DNA from: Lunularia cruciata
Lineage: Eukaryota; Streptophyta; Marchantiopsida; Lunulariales; Lunulariaceae
Direction of reading: 5' to 3'
Assembly: GCA_948567375.1 (NCBI GenBank)
Contig: OX419761.1
Span: forward strand, 55,368,501 to 55,432,500
Length of the DNA stretch: 64,000 nt
Below the pieces are notes generated by a model that was given only the letters and a program-made list of their open reading frames with translations, was not told the DNA's origin and did no database searches. Both the position numbers and the translations under genes were made by a program. Of the stretch, positions 21,420-32,659 are shown piece after piece (the first letter of the stretch is position 1; every line of letters begins with the position of its first letter).

Positions 21420-22620
21420 CCATTTATCCGTTGGCCCCAAAGGATCCAATTTAGACATAGGTCCTGAAGAGACATCTTGCTCCATAACCCAAATGGATGA
21501 GTTACTTCTTTCCGGGATAGGCAGACTGGGTTCTACCACGGCTGAGTTGAGGGCATAATTTTTGCCCAGTTCTTTAGCATGTGCAAAAGGGATGATGACT
21601 ATGGTATATAGGGGAGTTTCAGATTTAGAAAATTTTCATTTTTATGGTTTTCATAAATTTTTTTACAGGTACTACTTTTAAAGTTGAAAATAAATTTATG
21701 GGTAGAGTATCCTTAGCCGTAAATATTTTACAGGTCATGTTTTTCATGACTGATAAATATTTACGGGTGGTAGTGTTTTATGGATATCCTCAAATCTTCC
21801 TCGGGCATTTGAAATTTAGAAGTGTCCACGTCAACCAAGTTAGAACATTTCTGTCTTCCTCCATTCAACATTTTGGTCATCATCCTCTCTCGAGCACATA
21901 GAACATTTCTAAAACTCGGAACCCCCATTACCCATAAACTTTTGGTTTTGGAAAATGAATGGTCCCGTAAACTGAACCCCGCTCTACGTACAAATTTTTT
22001 TATGGATACTTGATCCAAAAAAGATTTCACTTTCTGTTGCGTATTGCCCCTGTTGTGTATTGCCGTTGACAATTATTTTGGAAACTGAATAGTGCATTTG
22101 AAAAAGAGTTTTTTCACTACCCCTAAAGATTTTGTAAACAAATTTATGGGTACCAATAAAATTCCTTATGGGTAGCATGCAAAGGGTACACTAGGGAGAT
22201 CAAATGGGTATTTTTCAGATCCATAACAAAGGGTTTCAGAAATAGATTCTACTGATATCTATGAGATAAATAACAAACATTGTAAACTTTGTGAACTTTG
22301 TAACCCAATGATGAGCTAATAATAGAACTCCCATAATATCAGAGAACAAACAATTATTGCAACTTGCATTCATTTATAAAAAAAAGGCACCTGCTTATGG
22401 ATCCTTAGGTGTGCCATAATGAAATAAATGTTAGGCAAAATAGATAACATGGATAATAAATTGGATGGTCATGTCTCTCTCTAGAAGGTGGCCTCTATAT
22501 AATTGAAAAGTTTTTTGGCAGATAGTGCTTCAAAGATGTCTTCCTCCCTCTAAACTAGACTCCCACTCCATGTTGTAATACTCTTATCACTAAGCATGTG
22601 GCAACACTTGTTTTGAATTT
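21420..22620. other. AT-rich non-coding segment
   Basis: No supportable gene. The text carries the same short phrases (AAATTTATGGGTAGAG, CATAAATTT) as 2.2-2.9 kb and 15.2-16.3 kb. The small ORFs here show no motif. Confidence 0.4.
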
Positions 22621-22992
22621 TGGTGGTGTTTTATTAAATATTTAGTGTGCAAAAAGGAAGGTTAAGAGTTATGGGTATTTATACACGGCCACAAGCAACA
22701 TCCAAAAAATTGATTGAGGGTCAAGAAATTCCAATGCAAAAGGGCTAAGGAAATCTGGCAATAGGATACATTGAAGTTTTTGCTCAAGGTGACACCATTT
22801 TAGATTCAAATTTGGACTCAAAACCAAGATCCTCGTCACAAAAGTTTGGAGAATTATTGAGGATGAATAGTTTAGGATGGTAACACACCACTATGGAAAA
22901 ATCCTTGTTTATTTGGAAAACCTAGAACATTTTTCATAAATTCATGGTGGCAATAGCAAAAGCCAATTTAGACAAGCATAGCTTTTAGTTTC

Positions 22993-23811
22993 ATGGGCAT
23001 ATTTTTGGTTCAGGAGTGGCAAGGATTTCTTGCTTCTATGATAGGTGATCAACTACTTAAGAAATGGTTAAGGTATATGAACTCTTCCAAGGAAGCTTGG
23101 GAGTTGAAAAAAAAGTTGATTGGAGAAGGGCTCATCAAGAAAGAGTATGGCAAAGGGTGGAGAACCATAGATGACAAATTGAATGGAATGTGTCTTCATT
23201 TTGCTAGAATGGAGTCCACATTTGGGAGTTAGCCAAACATTATGCCACTTGCTATGGTAAGTTCAGGGGATTTGAATTCCAATTCATGCAAAGGTATAGG
23301 CCATGGAGCAGAGGACTTTCCAAAGTCTAAAGAAACCATATGACTTGGCACTCAATTCCACTCTCCTCCAGAGGTAGTGCTTCATGACTCATGCTCACAA
23401 GTTGTCCCAAACATCCAAGCGGTAGAAGGTCTAGCTAATGTTTACATGGAGGGCTTGGAAAACAGGATACAAAAAGGCTTATTAGAGGAGTCACCTTTTG
23501 TTGCATCACTTCCACTGGTCTCAATATGGGATGATTTGGAAGGAGCTTTCATCAATAAGGAAGGAGAAAGTGACCCAAAGAGGAGAAAAGGCACTACTGC
23601 AAAGGGAGTATCAAGAATGTTGCCAAGCATGTCTCTATCTCATGATTTAGCAAAGATCACCATAGATAATATAAAATCTAGGAAGAGGTTACGACTTGCC
23701 AAACTACAAGCCACTAATATGAGGAAAAGAGAGAAGACTCTGATGAATATAGAAGCTAAGCATGTCCAATTAGAGACAAAGAAAATGAAGGTAGAAATTG
23801 ATAGAAATTGA
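22993..23811 (+). pseudogene. Relic of an unidentified basic/coiled-coil protein (family W, copy B)
   Basis: A single 272-codon frame from ATG 22,993 is interrupted only by TAG (23,230) and TGA (about 23,341). The N-terminal block has QLLKKWLRYMNSSKEAWEL, then KEYGKGWRTIDDKLNGMC. The middle is acidic. The last 60 codons are strongly basic and heptad-like (KSRKRLRLAKL, MRKREKTLMNIEAK). It is the better preserved of two copies (other at 3.95-4.95 kb). A nuclear DNA-binding role is possible from the basic tail, but no known domain is recognised with certainty. Confidence 0.5.
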
Positions 23812-23834
23812 GTGATGATAGGATAAACAAGCAC

Positions 23835-25500
23835 AACTTCAAGGAGATGAGTTTAGGGTCCAAGTGTGCTCATGAAATCAAAATGGATGTCCTTCAAGGA
23901 AGAAAAAATCCAGAGGAAATAAGTCAATATTTAAAATTCTTGCTCAAGCTGATAAGAAAAGAAACCTTGTATTACCCATTGTAGTCATGAGCCAAAACAC
24001 CCTCTACCCAACTCATATTGCTAATGATAGTGAAAATGATACGAACAAGGCACTTTTACTAATGTTCAGTGTTCATGAATAAAATTTTGTGTGCATTCTT
24101 TTGATCACTTTATTGCATGATGTATTGTTTATAAGTGCTTGAGATAAAAAAACACCAAAAAGGCATGTCTTGGTGCTTGATGGAGCTCAATGTCACTTGA
24201 GAAAACCGCAAAAAGGTGCCAACCAAACCTCAAAAAGGCATTGGTGCTTGTTAATGCCGGACCAAACCTTGGAAAGGTGCTTGATTGTGCTTAATGGGTG
24301 TAGTAGGTGCTTGTTGTGTTACTCCTTGGTGTATAATGGGTGTATGGTACTTCTTAGTGTACAATGAAGTTAGTACACAAGAGTTTAAATATGAGCACAA
24401 GATTCACATTCACATGAGAACCAAGTGTAAGAGTGAAGTAAGGAAGAAATGTTCATGCATATGGAATCATGGTACAAATGTATATACATGTAGAGAGCTA
24501 GTCCCTATGTGTAACTAGCTTGGGAGCTGAAGCTGAAGTGGGAGGTGAAGCAAACGTAGCATGAAGTTTGCGTGCAATTGCATCTTCAAGTTGTCGTTGA
24601 TATACATTGCATGGAATCCTAAGTGGGCTCAAGGACCACCATATACTCCACTCTCTCTCATCCACATGTCAAGCCCTAATAGAGGCAATCAAAAGTTCAT
24701 ATGGATTACTACTATAAGAACTCAATCGACCAGTAGTCCACTCCTCCTCAACCTAAGTAACAACAAAGTGATCAAAGTTGTCATCAAGGAATCAAATGAC
24801 CATGTGTATGATAATCACTCTACCCTCTAAAGATGGAAGGAAGGAGGATTGATCACACCATATGGATGGTTCATATATTATGAGAGTACATATCTATCTA
24901 GGATAAAAAGATTGCAAAGAGGTAAACCTAATGAAGTAAGATGCTCATACAATCTAGCTTTAAGTCCTCTAAACTCATCTCTTTGAACATCAACCAAAAT
25001 CAAACATACCATGAGCAGAGACCCAATATGACCCTCAAGAAGCTTGGGCATTGCCACATGCTCCATAGCAAAAGCTCAACATCAACTACCTGAATTTCTA
25101 TCCATAACCTAAACCTAACCCTAAACCTCAAAGAGCAACAATCAAACCTATAAAAAAAGGATCTAACACCTAAATGTGCTACCAAACCACCTCTATATGA
25201 CCAGACTACCTACGAGGGAACCATCCATGCCTAATGGTCAAGCTCTATCACATCTTGTATACTGCCATAGCATTTATATTGCCATACTAAGGCTCAACAA
25301 GTTATATCCATAACAATAATCTTCTTTTGTAAGAATCTTGGGACAAGAATACATAAATTATACTCTTTTGAAAGATAGAGCATCTCTGTGAACTTGGTCT
25401 AGGTCTCATGAGTCACAATAATACACGGTAAGGAATGGGTGGCATAAGTGTGGGTCTCTTGAGTCACAACATTGCAGAATAAGGAATGGGTGGCATTAGT
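23835..25500. other. No gene seen; loose GGTGCTTG repeats
   Basis: 24,130-24,330 repeats AAAAAGGCA/AAAAAGGTGC and TTGGTGCTTG irregularly several times. The rest is AT-rich text without motif. A 23-bp telomere-like run at 25,106-25,128 is too short and degenerate to mean much. Confidence 0.4.
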
Positions 25501-25990
25501 CTAGATCTCCTTAGCCACCACACTATTGGGTAAAGAATGCATGGCATCAATTTGGATCTCTAGAGTCAATGGAATGCGGGATTGACAAACTATTGCAAAG
25601 AGTCTTGGTCTGAAATCTACTAGAAAAGCCCTTGCCTCAACTAGACAACTCTCACTCTCCTCTATGTGAACATGTGCACTCTCTAACCTCTCCATAGCAA
25701 ATGCTAACTTTTGGGCATATAATTGTAATTGGACCCTATAACCCTCATCCATGGTTACAACACCTAGAATATCAAAGTGCTAATCAACCAACCTCTGTTC
25801 TCTTTCCATTTTCATCCTAGAAAAAGGTCAAATGCATCTCTACCTTTGCAATGAGCGTATCTTCTTGCTCACAAAGGAGTCTATCTCTCTTGGAGAAGAG
25901 TCTATCCTGCTCCTCTAAGCTATCCAATCTACACTCAAGCTCACAATGTGTCGGTCTTGCTCCATTGCCAATGGGAAAAAATGCCATGTT
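25501..25990 (-). pseudogene. Isolated coiled-coil relic
   Basis: A minus-strand frame reading RLLCEQEDTLIAK upstream, then AFAMERLESAHVHIEESES, is Glu/Arg/Leu-rich and heptad-like. It resembles in style the coiled-coil segments at 7.7-8.2 kb and 59.7-60.1 kb. No NIF-like block follows it. Confidence 0.3.
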
Positions 25991-27333
25991 TCAAGGCAAG
26001 AAATGTCATCTATGAGACTATACAAAAGATCTATTGTGAAAACAACAAAACTAAGATATGCAAGAGATAGATCTACTTTAGGATCCAACATTATGGGACA
26101 TGTGGGAAGAGTCATCTATGGGCTAACTAAGTTGAAATGTGGGATGAACTCTCTATGGATGTACAATAGTGTGGGATTAAATTAATGTGGGAGGAATACT
26201 CTATAGGATAGTAAAATAGTACAAAGTAGATAGGTAGGAAATTAAGACTAAGGCATTGCTCTAACTATGTTAGACTTATAATCTAGTAGAAAAAGAATGA
26301 ATGTTTAGGAGCCAATTGGCATTGATGGCGGTGGCATGAGAAGGAGACAATGACCATAGTAGAAGTGGTGTAGGGGTTAGAAAATTCTTTTTAGATTTAG
26401 GTTGCTTAGTATATAAGTGGGTTGATGGCACTAAAGTGGGGGTTCTTCATTCTTCCTTCATAGTTCAATATTCTTTTGTTAATCCTTTGTATTTGACATT
26501 CTAGTGAATCTGAGTGAGAGATTGAGGTTACTATTCTACTTGTCAAGAACTCTATTTCATTGAGGCATTCTAACAAGTAGTTAAGAGGCTTGCATAATCA
26601 TTGGGTCCATGGATTGAAGCTATCACCAATTGTGGTTGTAAGAGCTACACTATGTGATGTCTTGTGCATGAACCAAACAGCCTGTATTATAAATAAAATC
26701 CATTCTATCTATTTTGATGGTTGAGTGTTTAGTCTTGTCTTCAAATTATGAATATATAATGTGTGAAATGGTGCTTCTTGTTGTGCTTATCACAAACTAT
26801 CTAGGTCATAGTATGTTTCACATCACTACCTATAGCATTTCACTATGTAGCCAAAGGGTGGAAACCAAGGAAGTCAAAGGGCTCATTGGGGGATAGGCTT
26901 GTGAGTCATTTCCTTAGTTAAGTGTCCAAGTGTAAACCTTGTCCCACAGTCAAGCTAAGATCATGATACAAAATTTACCTATAGATAATTACAAGAACTT
27001 TGCCCATAATATGGAGACTTTGCTTGTAATTCCTTGCTTAGCCAAGAGGAATACCAGCCTTGCAAGGGTTATCCCACATTCTTGCTATCTTATAGCATCT
27101 TGTACCCTCAACTATAGGATTTGTCTAACTTGCCAATGCTTTCCAACTTTGAAAAATAGTCTAACACATGTTATATATCACAAGAAAAGGCTAGAAGTAG
27201 GGATTGGAAGGAGAAGCTCTCTCAAGGGATAGAGATAGACAAGGAATTCTCTAAGGGGAGCCATCATCCCTAACCTGTGTGTGTGTCTCAACACAAATTG
27301 GTTGAACACCTATGAACAATTGGTAACATATAG
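25991..27333. other. No gene seen
   Basis: AT-rich DNA with only short open frames and no recognised motif, up to the left border of the E2 element. Confidence 0.4.
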
Positions 27334-27337
27334 TCAT
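27334..27337. repeat. E2 target duplication, left copy
   Basis: TCAT directly left of the E2 border. The same four bases follow the right border at 47,526-47,529. Confidence 0.6.
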
Positions 27338-27901
27338 TTTTGTGCGTATATACATCGCTACACAACATACATTGCTGTCAACATCATACATTATAGAAGC
27401 ACAACTCACACAAGTCATACATAGACTCTAAAGTGCCACAATAATCAGATTGTTTACCACTCTCAACTCAACTCAACTCAACTCAACTTAGATCAGTACT
27501 TGATCTGTCACTCTATAAACTTCCATTAATTGGGTACTGATTACAGTCAAACCACACCCACTCTAGCATAGGAAATCCAGGTGACGCTCACTGGCCTCTG
27601 TCCACCATAGCCAAGAACTCGAAGGCTCAACATCAGAGAAGTGAGCTCTCTAGAGCTACATTTTGAAAGTATACCCCCTGGACTCAAGCTAGATCTGAAC
27701 CCTAACGGTCCTGTTGATGGCACACTCTACGGTGAAAATGGTGCAAAGTGACCGTGGGCCCCACTATGAAGTCAGTACCCCAAACACAAAATCTGACCAT
27801 CGGGAAGTAGTCTTTGAGAAACTATTGAAATAACTCTAACTATTATCACTACAACTCCAATGTCTGAGCAATCTAGATGCAACACTACAAATGGCGTGAT
27901 A
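27338..27901 (-). repeat. E2 3' LTR
   Basis: In plus-strand view it consists of a 100-bp segment U (27,338-27,440, containing CGTATATACATCGCTACAC) and a 460-bp body from AATCAGATTG to GGCGTGATA. The body includes a (CTCAA)5 microsatellite (27,462-27,488). The body recurs at 35,679-36,129, partly at 32,045-32,250, and in deleted form at 47,379-47,525. The sense-strand start is TATCACGCCATTTGTAG, where other copies have TGTCACGCC. Confidence 0.7.
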
Positions 27902-28012
27902 GTTATCGTACGTATATACATTGCTACACAACATACATTGCTGTCAACATCATACACTATAGAAGCACAACTCACACACAAGTCATACATAGACTCTAAA
28001 GTGCCACAATTG
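27902..28012 (-). repeat. Extra copy of LTR segment U
   Basis: A second full copy of U lies on the internal side of the E2 3' LTR, next to a purine-rich AGGGAGGCAA (sense strand) that could be the polypurine tract. It looks like the remnant of a tandem LTR whose body was deleted. Confidence 0.6.
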
Positions 28013-28170
28013 CCTCCCTAGCTGGTGGTTAGGTCCCTCTAACTCCAAATAGCCATCTACTCTAAGTATATGGTAACTCTATCATGTGCAAAGATCAAGA
28101 GGCCGGGTGCTATGGAGCCACCTGTATGTTATCTATACCATATAAAGAATGAACTAGCTATATGTCAAGT

Positions 28171-28482
28171 ACAGCTAGGACATAGCCACTATCCTTGAGG
28201 AACCACCGTGAGGGGAGGAGTCATACATGCCATATGCCATCCTCTCAAACAGCTATCACACACTAACATAGTAGCAGCTCCACCAAAAGAGCCACATAAC
28301 ATACACCTCAAGCCTGCACGTACAAGTGCCAAGCTTGGGTCCATAGTACCATCAATGTTTGGGAAGTGGCATGGCACACAATTGTGCACATGATCCTTCC
28401 AAACAACACCATCACATCCTTCTAACACAAGGGTTCCAGATGGCAAAACCTCTTGCACTCTCAAGATAGTGCGGTCTGTCAA
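28171..28482 (-). pseudogene. C-terminal PHD finger of the E2 polyprotein
   Basis: The 97-codon frame starting at 28,482 holds Cys60-x2-Cys63, Cys75-x2-Cys78, His83-x2-Cys86. After an in-frame TAG (28,189-28,191) it continues with Trp-Leu-Cys-x2-Cys. Spacing C-x2-C-x11-C-x2-C-x4-H-x2-C-x14-C-x2-C with a Trp two residues before the last Cys pair is a complete C4HC3 PHD pattern. PHD fingers in known families read histone H3 tails. At the end of an integrase-bearing polyprotein it would take the place of the chromodomain and could steer integration. That role is inferred from position. Upstream residues (VQEVLPSG, NCVPCHFPNID) are the post-integrase linker. Confidence 0.7.
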
Positions 28483-28499
28483 AACATCAAGTGTTGTTG

Positions 28500-29400
28500 A
28501 TGCTGTCTGCTATAGATATGCATAGTCTCCTAGATGAAATTGATGGATCGAGGATCTATAACGTCCTCCTTAAATGGTAGCATAGCGTAAAGTATCTCTA
28601 TGTTGAGAAATTGCCAAGTTCTCAAAGGCCATCGGTATCACTCTCCAAAAGATCTTTGCTTGCTAAGAACATGTGCTCATCCATACATTGGGGTCATCCA
28701 AGTCCAAAACTACAGTAGCATCTTGACGAATGGCTGCAAGTAAATCTAGATCTCATCCATAGAGTAGAAAGTATGGAGAGAAGGATACTAAGGAGGCTTG
28801 CCGGCTGAACCAATAGCCCATGGCCAACCAAGGTAACTGGAGATCCCAATCTCCTAAGTGGCCTCTTTGCAAACCATACTTTTGCAATCCTCTCTTCACT
28901 GTCTGAACCACTTTCTCTACTATACCATCTACCTCAAGGTGATCTCGGGATGTAGTATGATGATCAATCAAAGCCTTGTAACACAAGACCTAAAACTCCC
29001 CCAAGAACTCTATACCCTGATCAGTCAAAACCTCAACTGGTGCACCAAAATGACTAAGAACCCAATCTAGGAACAAGTAAGCTGTCCCTTCACTAGACTT
29101 GTCAGGAAGTGCCACCAACTCAATCCACTTGGAGAAGTGCTCTACCATCACCAAAACATACCAATGATGTCTCATAGTCCACGGTAAAGGTCCAATGAAG
29201 TCCAAACTCCAATGGTAACCCAATCCCATGATAGGTAATGGGTGTAACTGTGGCGTAGGAGGATTGAATGATGCTCTAACTTGGTCACAAACCACACATC
29301 TGGCAACAAACTTCTATACCTCAGTCTGCATACCGCACCACCAATAGTGACTCTGGAGTAAGCTATACGTACGCTTGATTCCAAAATGTCCTAGCTCCTC
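28500..29400 (-). pseudogene. E2 integrase
   Basis: The sense text contains YHWSLDFIGPLPW (first catalytic Asp), VEVLTDQGIEFLGEF (second Asp) and, after an in-frame stop at 28,987, GIVEKVVQTVKRGLQKYG with the expected Glu. This is the D,D-x35-E core of a retroviral-type integrase. The frames 28,990-29,295 and 28,753-28,986 are the same frame. An HHCC zinc region should lie near 29,300-29,400 but is only partly readable (frameshifted, with CDQVRASF and RCVVC-like text). Stops and frameshifts make it inactive. Confidence 0.75.
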
Positions 29401-29635
29401 ATGAGCATGACGGACCAACTATGGTCTTTGAGATGGAAGTGGTACTACTTGCACTCTACCATCCTCCCATACACGCAAAAAGTGTCTGCCCTCCAATCTG
29501 AACCATCAGGCTTGCTGAAGAACTCGGTCTCTCTCCTTGGCCCCAACTATGCCACCCACAACATTAGTGTGAAGATAGTCCATCACTAAGACATCATCAT
29601 GAATGTCTCGCTGAATGTACCAATATCTTCACTCT

Positions 29636-30100
29636 CTAGATCTGTGACCTCAATAACTCCTCCTGTATGCACTGAGAGAGATACCACCAAAGCCTTAGAA
29701 AATATACATAGAAAGGCATATGCATACCAACCTGGCTCCATCTCCTCATTTGTCTCACCATGCCAATGTGCTCTGGTCTGATCTTGCTGGATGGGACATG
29801 GGTTCTACTCAGCCCATCTACATCATGGTTCACCACTCTAGGTTTGTGAACAACCGTCAAATTGTGCTCCTGTAAAATCAAAGCCCATCATGCAAGCTTC
29901 CCTAAAAGCTTGTCGGACTCCATCAACCACTTTAGTGGCTGATGATCAATGATGAGAGTGAATGGGTTACCAAATAGGTAAGATCGGAAATGTGCTACTC
30001 CCCAAATTGCTACCAAGCACTCTCCCTCATATGAACTATACTTTGCCTTCGCTGAATTGTTGGAATGACTAGCATAGGCCACCATAAACTCCTTCTTCTC
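29636..30100 (-). pseudogene. E2 RNase H and linker
   Basis: Reads YASHSNNSAKAKYSSYEGEC, then GNPFTLIIDHQPLKWLMES, then ILQEHNLTVVHKPRVVNHDV and DGLSR. This is the C-terminal half of a Ty3-type RNase H with its conserved YSSYEGE and DHQPL blocks. A break near 29,885 separates the two ORFs. A second, shorter copy of the same segment lies at 32,251-32,620 inside E1. Confidence 0.8.
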
Positions 30101-30354
30101 ATCATCATGCTAGGTGAGCACCGCTCCAAGCCCCAACATACTCCAATCAAAATGAACCTAAAATGGTTGCCCTCTGATCGGTCTCCTCAAAATAGGAGCA
30201 GATGTCAACCTCTCCTTGAGCTCCACAAAAGCTCTCTCCTGCTCATCTCCCCAATACCACTCCTATGTAAGCTTGTCAGCTTTGTCAATGGCACTGAATC
30301 CTCTAACATAGCGGCAATAGAAGTTCACCAACCCAAGGAATGCTCACACTCTGC

Positions 30355-31034
30355 TCACATCCGTAGGTTGAGGAATATGTGCAATAGCCTCCACCTTGGT
30401 CTACTGAACACCAAGTCCTCTGGAGTCACACTAATAGTGTGACCCAAATACTCAACCTGCTCGTGGAAGAACCTACACTTCCCAAGATGTAATTTGAGTC
30501 CATGAGATCTCAACCTCTCAAACACCTCTAACAACTGTCTTTCATGGTGCTCCACAGTAGTGCTATAAACCAAAATGTCATCAATATAACACCGAGCAAA
30601 ATCCAATCCAGCTAGGATCCTATCCATGACCCTCTGGAACTCAATAGGAGCATTCTTCAACCCAAACGGTAAGAACCTCCACTGATATAACACATCCTTG
30701 CCGTGAGGATAAATAGCCCAAAATGCTATCTTGGACTTATCCTCCTCCCTGATTGGCAATTGATGATATCTCGCTTGAAGATCCAAAGTACTGAAGACCT
30801 TTGCATGCCCAATTGCATCAAAAATCTCCTCCGGTGTAGGCATGGCATACCGATCAGCCCCGGTCTGTTGGTTGATAGGATGGGAATCTCCACACATCCG
30901 CCTATCTGTGTAGTGCTATGCATATCTTTCTTGGCTGGCATCACTGTTGCTAATGCATACTCTCCAAGTGAAATCTCCACCAAACCAACCTCAAAAAGGT
31001 CACTACTCCGGCTCTGAATCAATGTCCTCTCCAT
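30355..31034 (-). pseudogene. E2 reverse transcriptase
   Basis: VMPAKKDMHS at the N-terminal side and, in another frame from 30,897, YAMPTPEEIFDAIGHAKVFS, FLPFGLKNAP, ARCYIDDILVYS (catalytic YIDD) and QVEYLGHTIS show blocks 1-6 of a Ty3/gypsy RT. A frameshift near 30,890 splits the N-terminal part. The YIDD/GLKNAP style differs clearly from the FLDD/GLTNAP style of chromoviruses G1 and G2 in this window, so E2 belongs to a different Ty3 lineage. Confidence 0.85.
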
Positions 31035-31463
31035 CTCACTATATTAATAAGGACGTCAAAAAATTGGTATATCGCTAGTCAACTCAATCTGTATACCATG
31101 TCCCTTCAGAGTGCCCGAATCCTTCATACTGAAGGCAAAACAACTCGTGTGGCTCCTCAAGAACCTTACAAACCCTCCATCTTTCCTCTCTAGTAAGCTT
31201 GGGTCCAAGGTCTGGCTCCTAAGTATCCTCTGTAGCTATCATAGGAGTGGAAGACGTACTGACTGGTTGCTACATTGGGCCCTTGGGAACAATAGTGTCA
31301 TGCTCCGGACTACTAGAGGTCCCAACCTTTGTGTGAAAAACTCCCTCCACTCTGGCTGCAAGCTCCACACGTCCTCTAGTTGCATCCCAAGTGGACCAAG
31401 GGTGTACTCCAAGTAGCCCACGCTTACCTGGATGGACTCCAAGTAGACCACTCTCCCTAGTAG
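31035..31463 (-). pseudogene. E2 linker between methyltransferase and RT
   Basis: A degenerate coding stretch; readable blocks include GYLEYTLGPLGMQLEDVWSL and QPEWREFF in the 70-codon frame ending at 31,239. It links the methyltransferase C-terminus to the RT N-terminus. No domain is recognised. Confidence 0.45.
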
Positions 31464-31949
31464 CTACTGGTTGTGTCCCAAGAATACCATGTCCACTTGG
31501 TCCATCACCCCCAGCATGTGGATGGGCACACGGCTCACAAGTGTCCGAGTGGTGATGCCTATCAAGCGCATCCTACGCTGCTCTGCCAAGCCAAGGCTCA
31601 CAATCCAAGTCAAACAATTCAGGTCCATAGCCTGACCTGACACCTGATGCTTGGATGCCTCTAACACTACTAGAACAACGGTAATACCGGTGCAAAAACC
31701 CATTACCCGCTCTCTCTCATCGGCGTTGGGCTCCACCAACTGCTGTAACTGTGAGTCCCAAACAAGTCCAGGTCCTCCTTCTCAAAAAGCAAGAGAGCTT
31801 GGGAAACTCATGAGTGTGGGAAATGCGGCTCTAGGCTATCCAACTAGGTTCACCACTGCCATAGGTGACCTATCAGCCACTACCATTGTCTGAGACTAAC
31901 GTCCAACATCCAAGATGTCATCAACAAGGATGTGCTCAAGTCGCTGAAT
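31464..31949 (-). pseudogene. E2 C5-cytosine methyltransferase, C-terminal part
   Basis: The sense frame reads ILVDDILDVGR, then FPTLMSFPSSLAF, GGPGLVWDSQLQQLVEP, ADERERVMGF and QVSGQAMDLNCL, with stops TAG, TAG and TGA. The E-R-x-x-MGF block followed by a Gly-x-x-Met block matches the target-recognition end and motifs IX-X of C5-methyltransferases. Its left neighbour is the RT region. Its right edge is the E1 insertion, beyond which motifs I-VIII lie at 36,130-36,730. Removing E1 with one 4-bp duplication puts the two parts in the same frame. Confidence 0.7.
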
Positions 31950-32250
31950 TGTCGTGCGTATATACATCGCTACACAACATACATTGCTGTCAACATCATA
32001 CACTATAGAAGCACAACTCACACATAAGTCATACATAGACTCTAAAGTGCCACAATAATCAGATTGCTTAACACTTTCAACTCAACTCAACTCAGATCAG
32101 TACTTGATCTGTCACTCTATAAACTGCCAACAACTGGACACTGATTACAGTCAAGCCACACCCACTCAAGCATAGAGAATCCAGGTGACGCTTGCCGGCC
32201 TCTGTCCACCATAGCCAGGAACTCGAAGGCTCAACATCAGAGAAGTGAGC
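31950..32250 (-). repeat. E1 3' LTR, truncated
   Basis: Segment U (31,950-32,044) and the first 200 bp of the LTR body, up to AGAGAAGTGAGCTC, where it meets the RNase H linker. The outer 250 bp of the body are missing. Confidence 0.65.
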
Positions 32251-32620
32251 TCATCATGAATGTCTCGCTGAATTGTACCAATATTGTCACTCTCTGGATC
32301 TGTGACCTCAATAACTCCTCCTGTATGCGCTGAGAGAGATACCACCAAAGTCTCTACAAATATACACAGAAAGGCCGAGGCATGCCAACCTGGCACCATC
32401 TCCTTATCTGTCTCACCATGCCAACGTGCTCCGGTCTGATCCTACTGGCTGGGACATGGGTTTCTACTCAACCCATCTGCATCACGGTTCACCACTCCAG
32501 GTCTGTGAACAACCATGAAATCATACTCCTGTTAAATCAGAGCCCATCGTGCAAGCTTCCCTGAAAGCTTGTCAGACTCCATCAACCACTTCAGTGGTTG
32601 ATGATCAGGGCCGTCTAGGA
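32251..32620 (-). pseudogene. E1 RNase H/linker stub
   Basis: Near-duplicate of 29,600-29,945: reads DHQPLKWLMESDKLSGKLA and continues into the linker with a CGCTGAATTGTACCAATATT-type stretch at its left edge. On its right, at about 32,608, it is joined directly to the gag tail. That junction marks the internal deletion. Confidence 0.7.
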
Positions 32621-32659
32621 ACCATGGATGTCGTCTGTAATGCCTCAGATAGCGTGAAA

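Noticed and set aside
25106-25128. Telomere-like CCTAAAC/CCCTAAAC run
   Set aside because: Only about three degenerate heptamers. This is too short to call an interstitial telomere.
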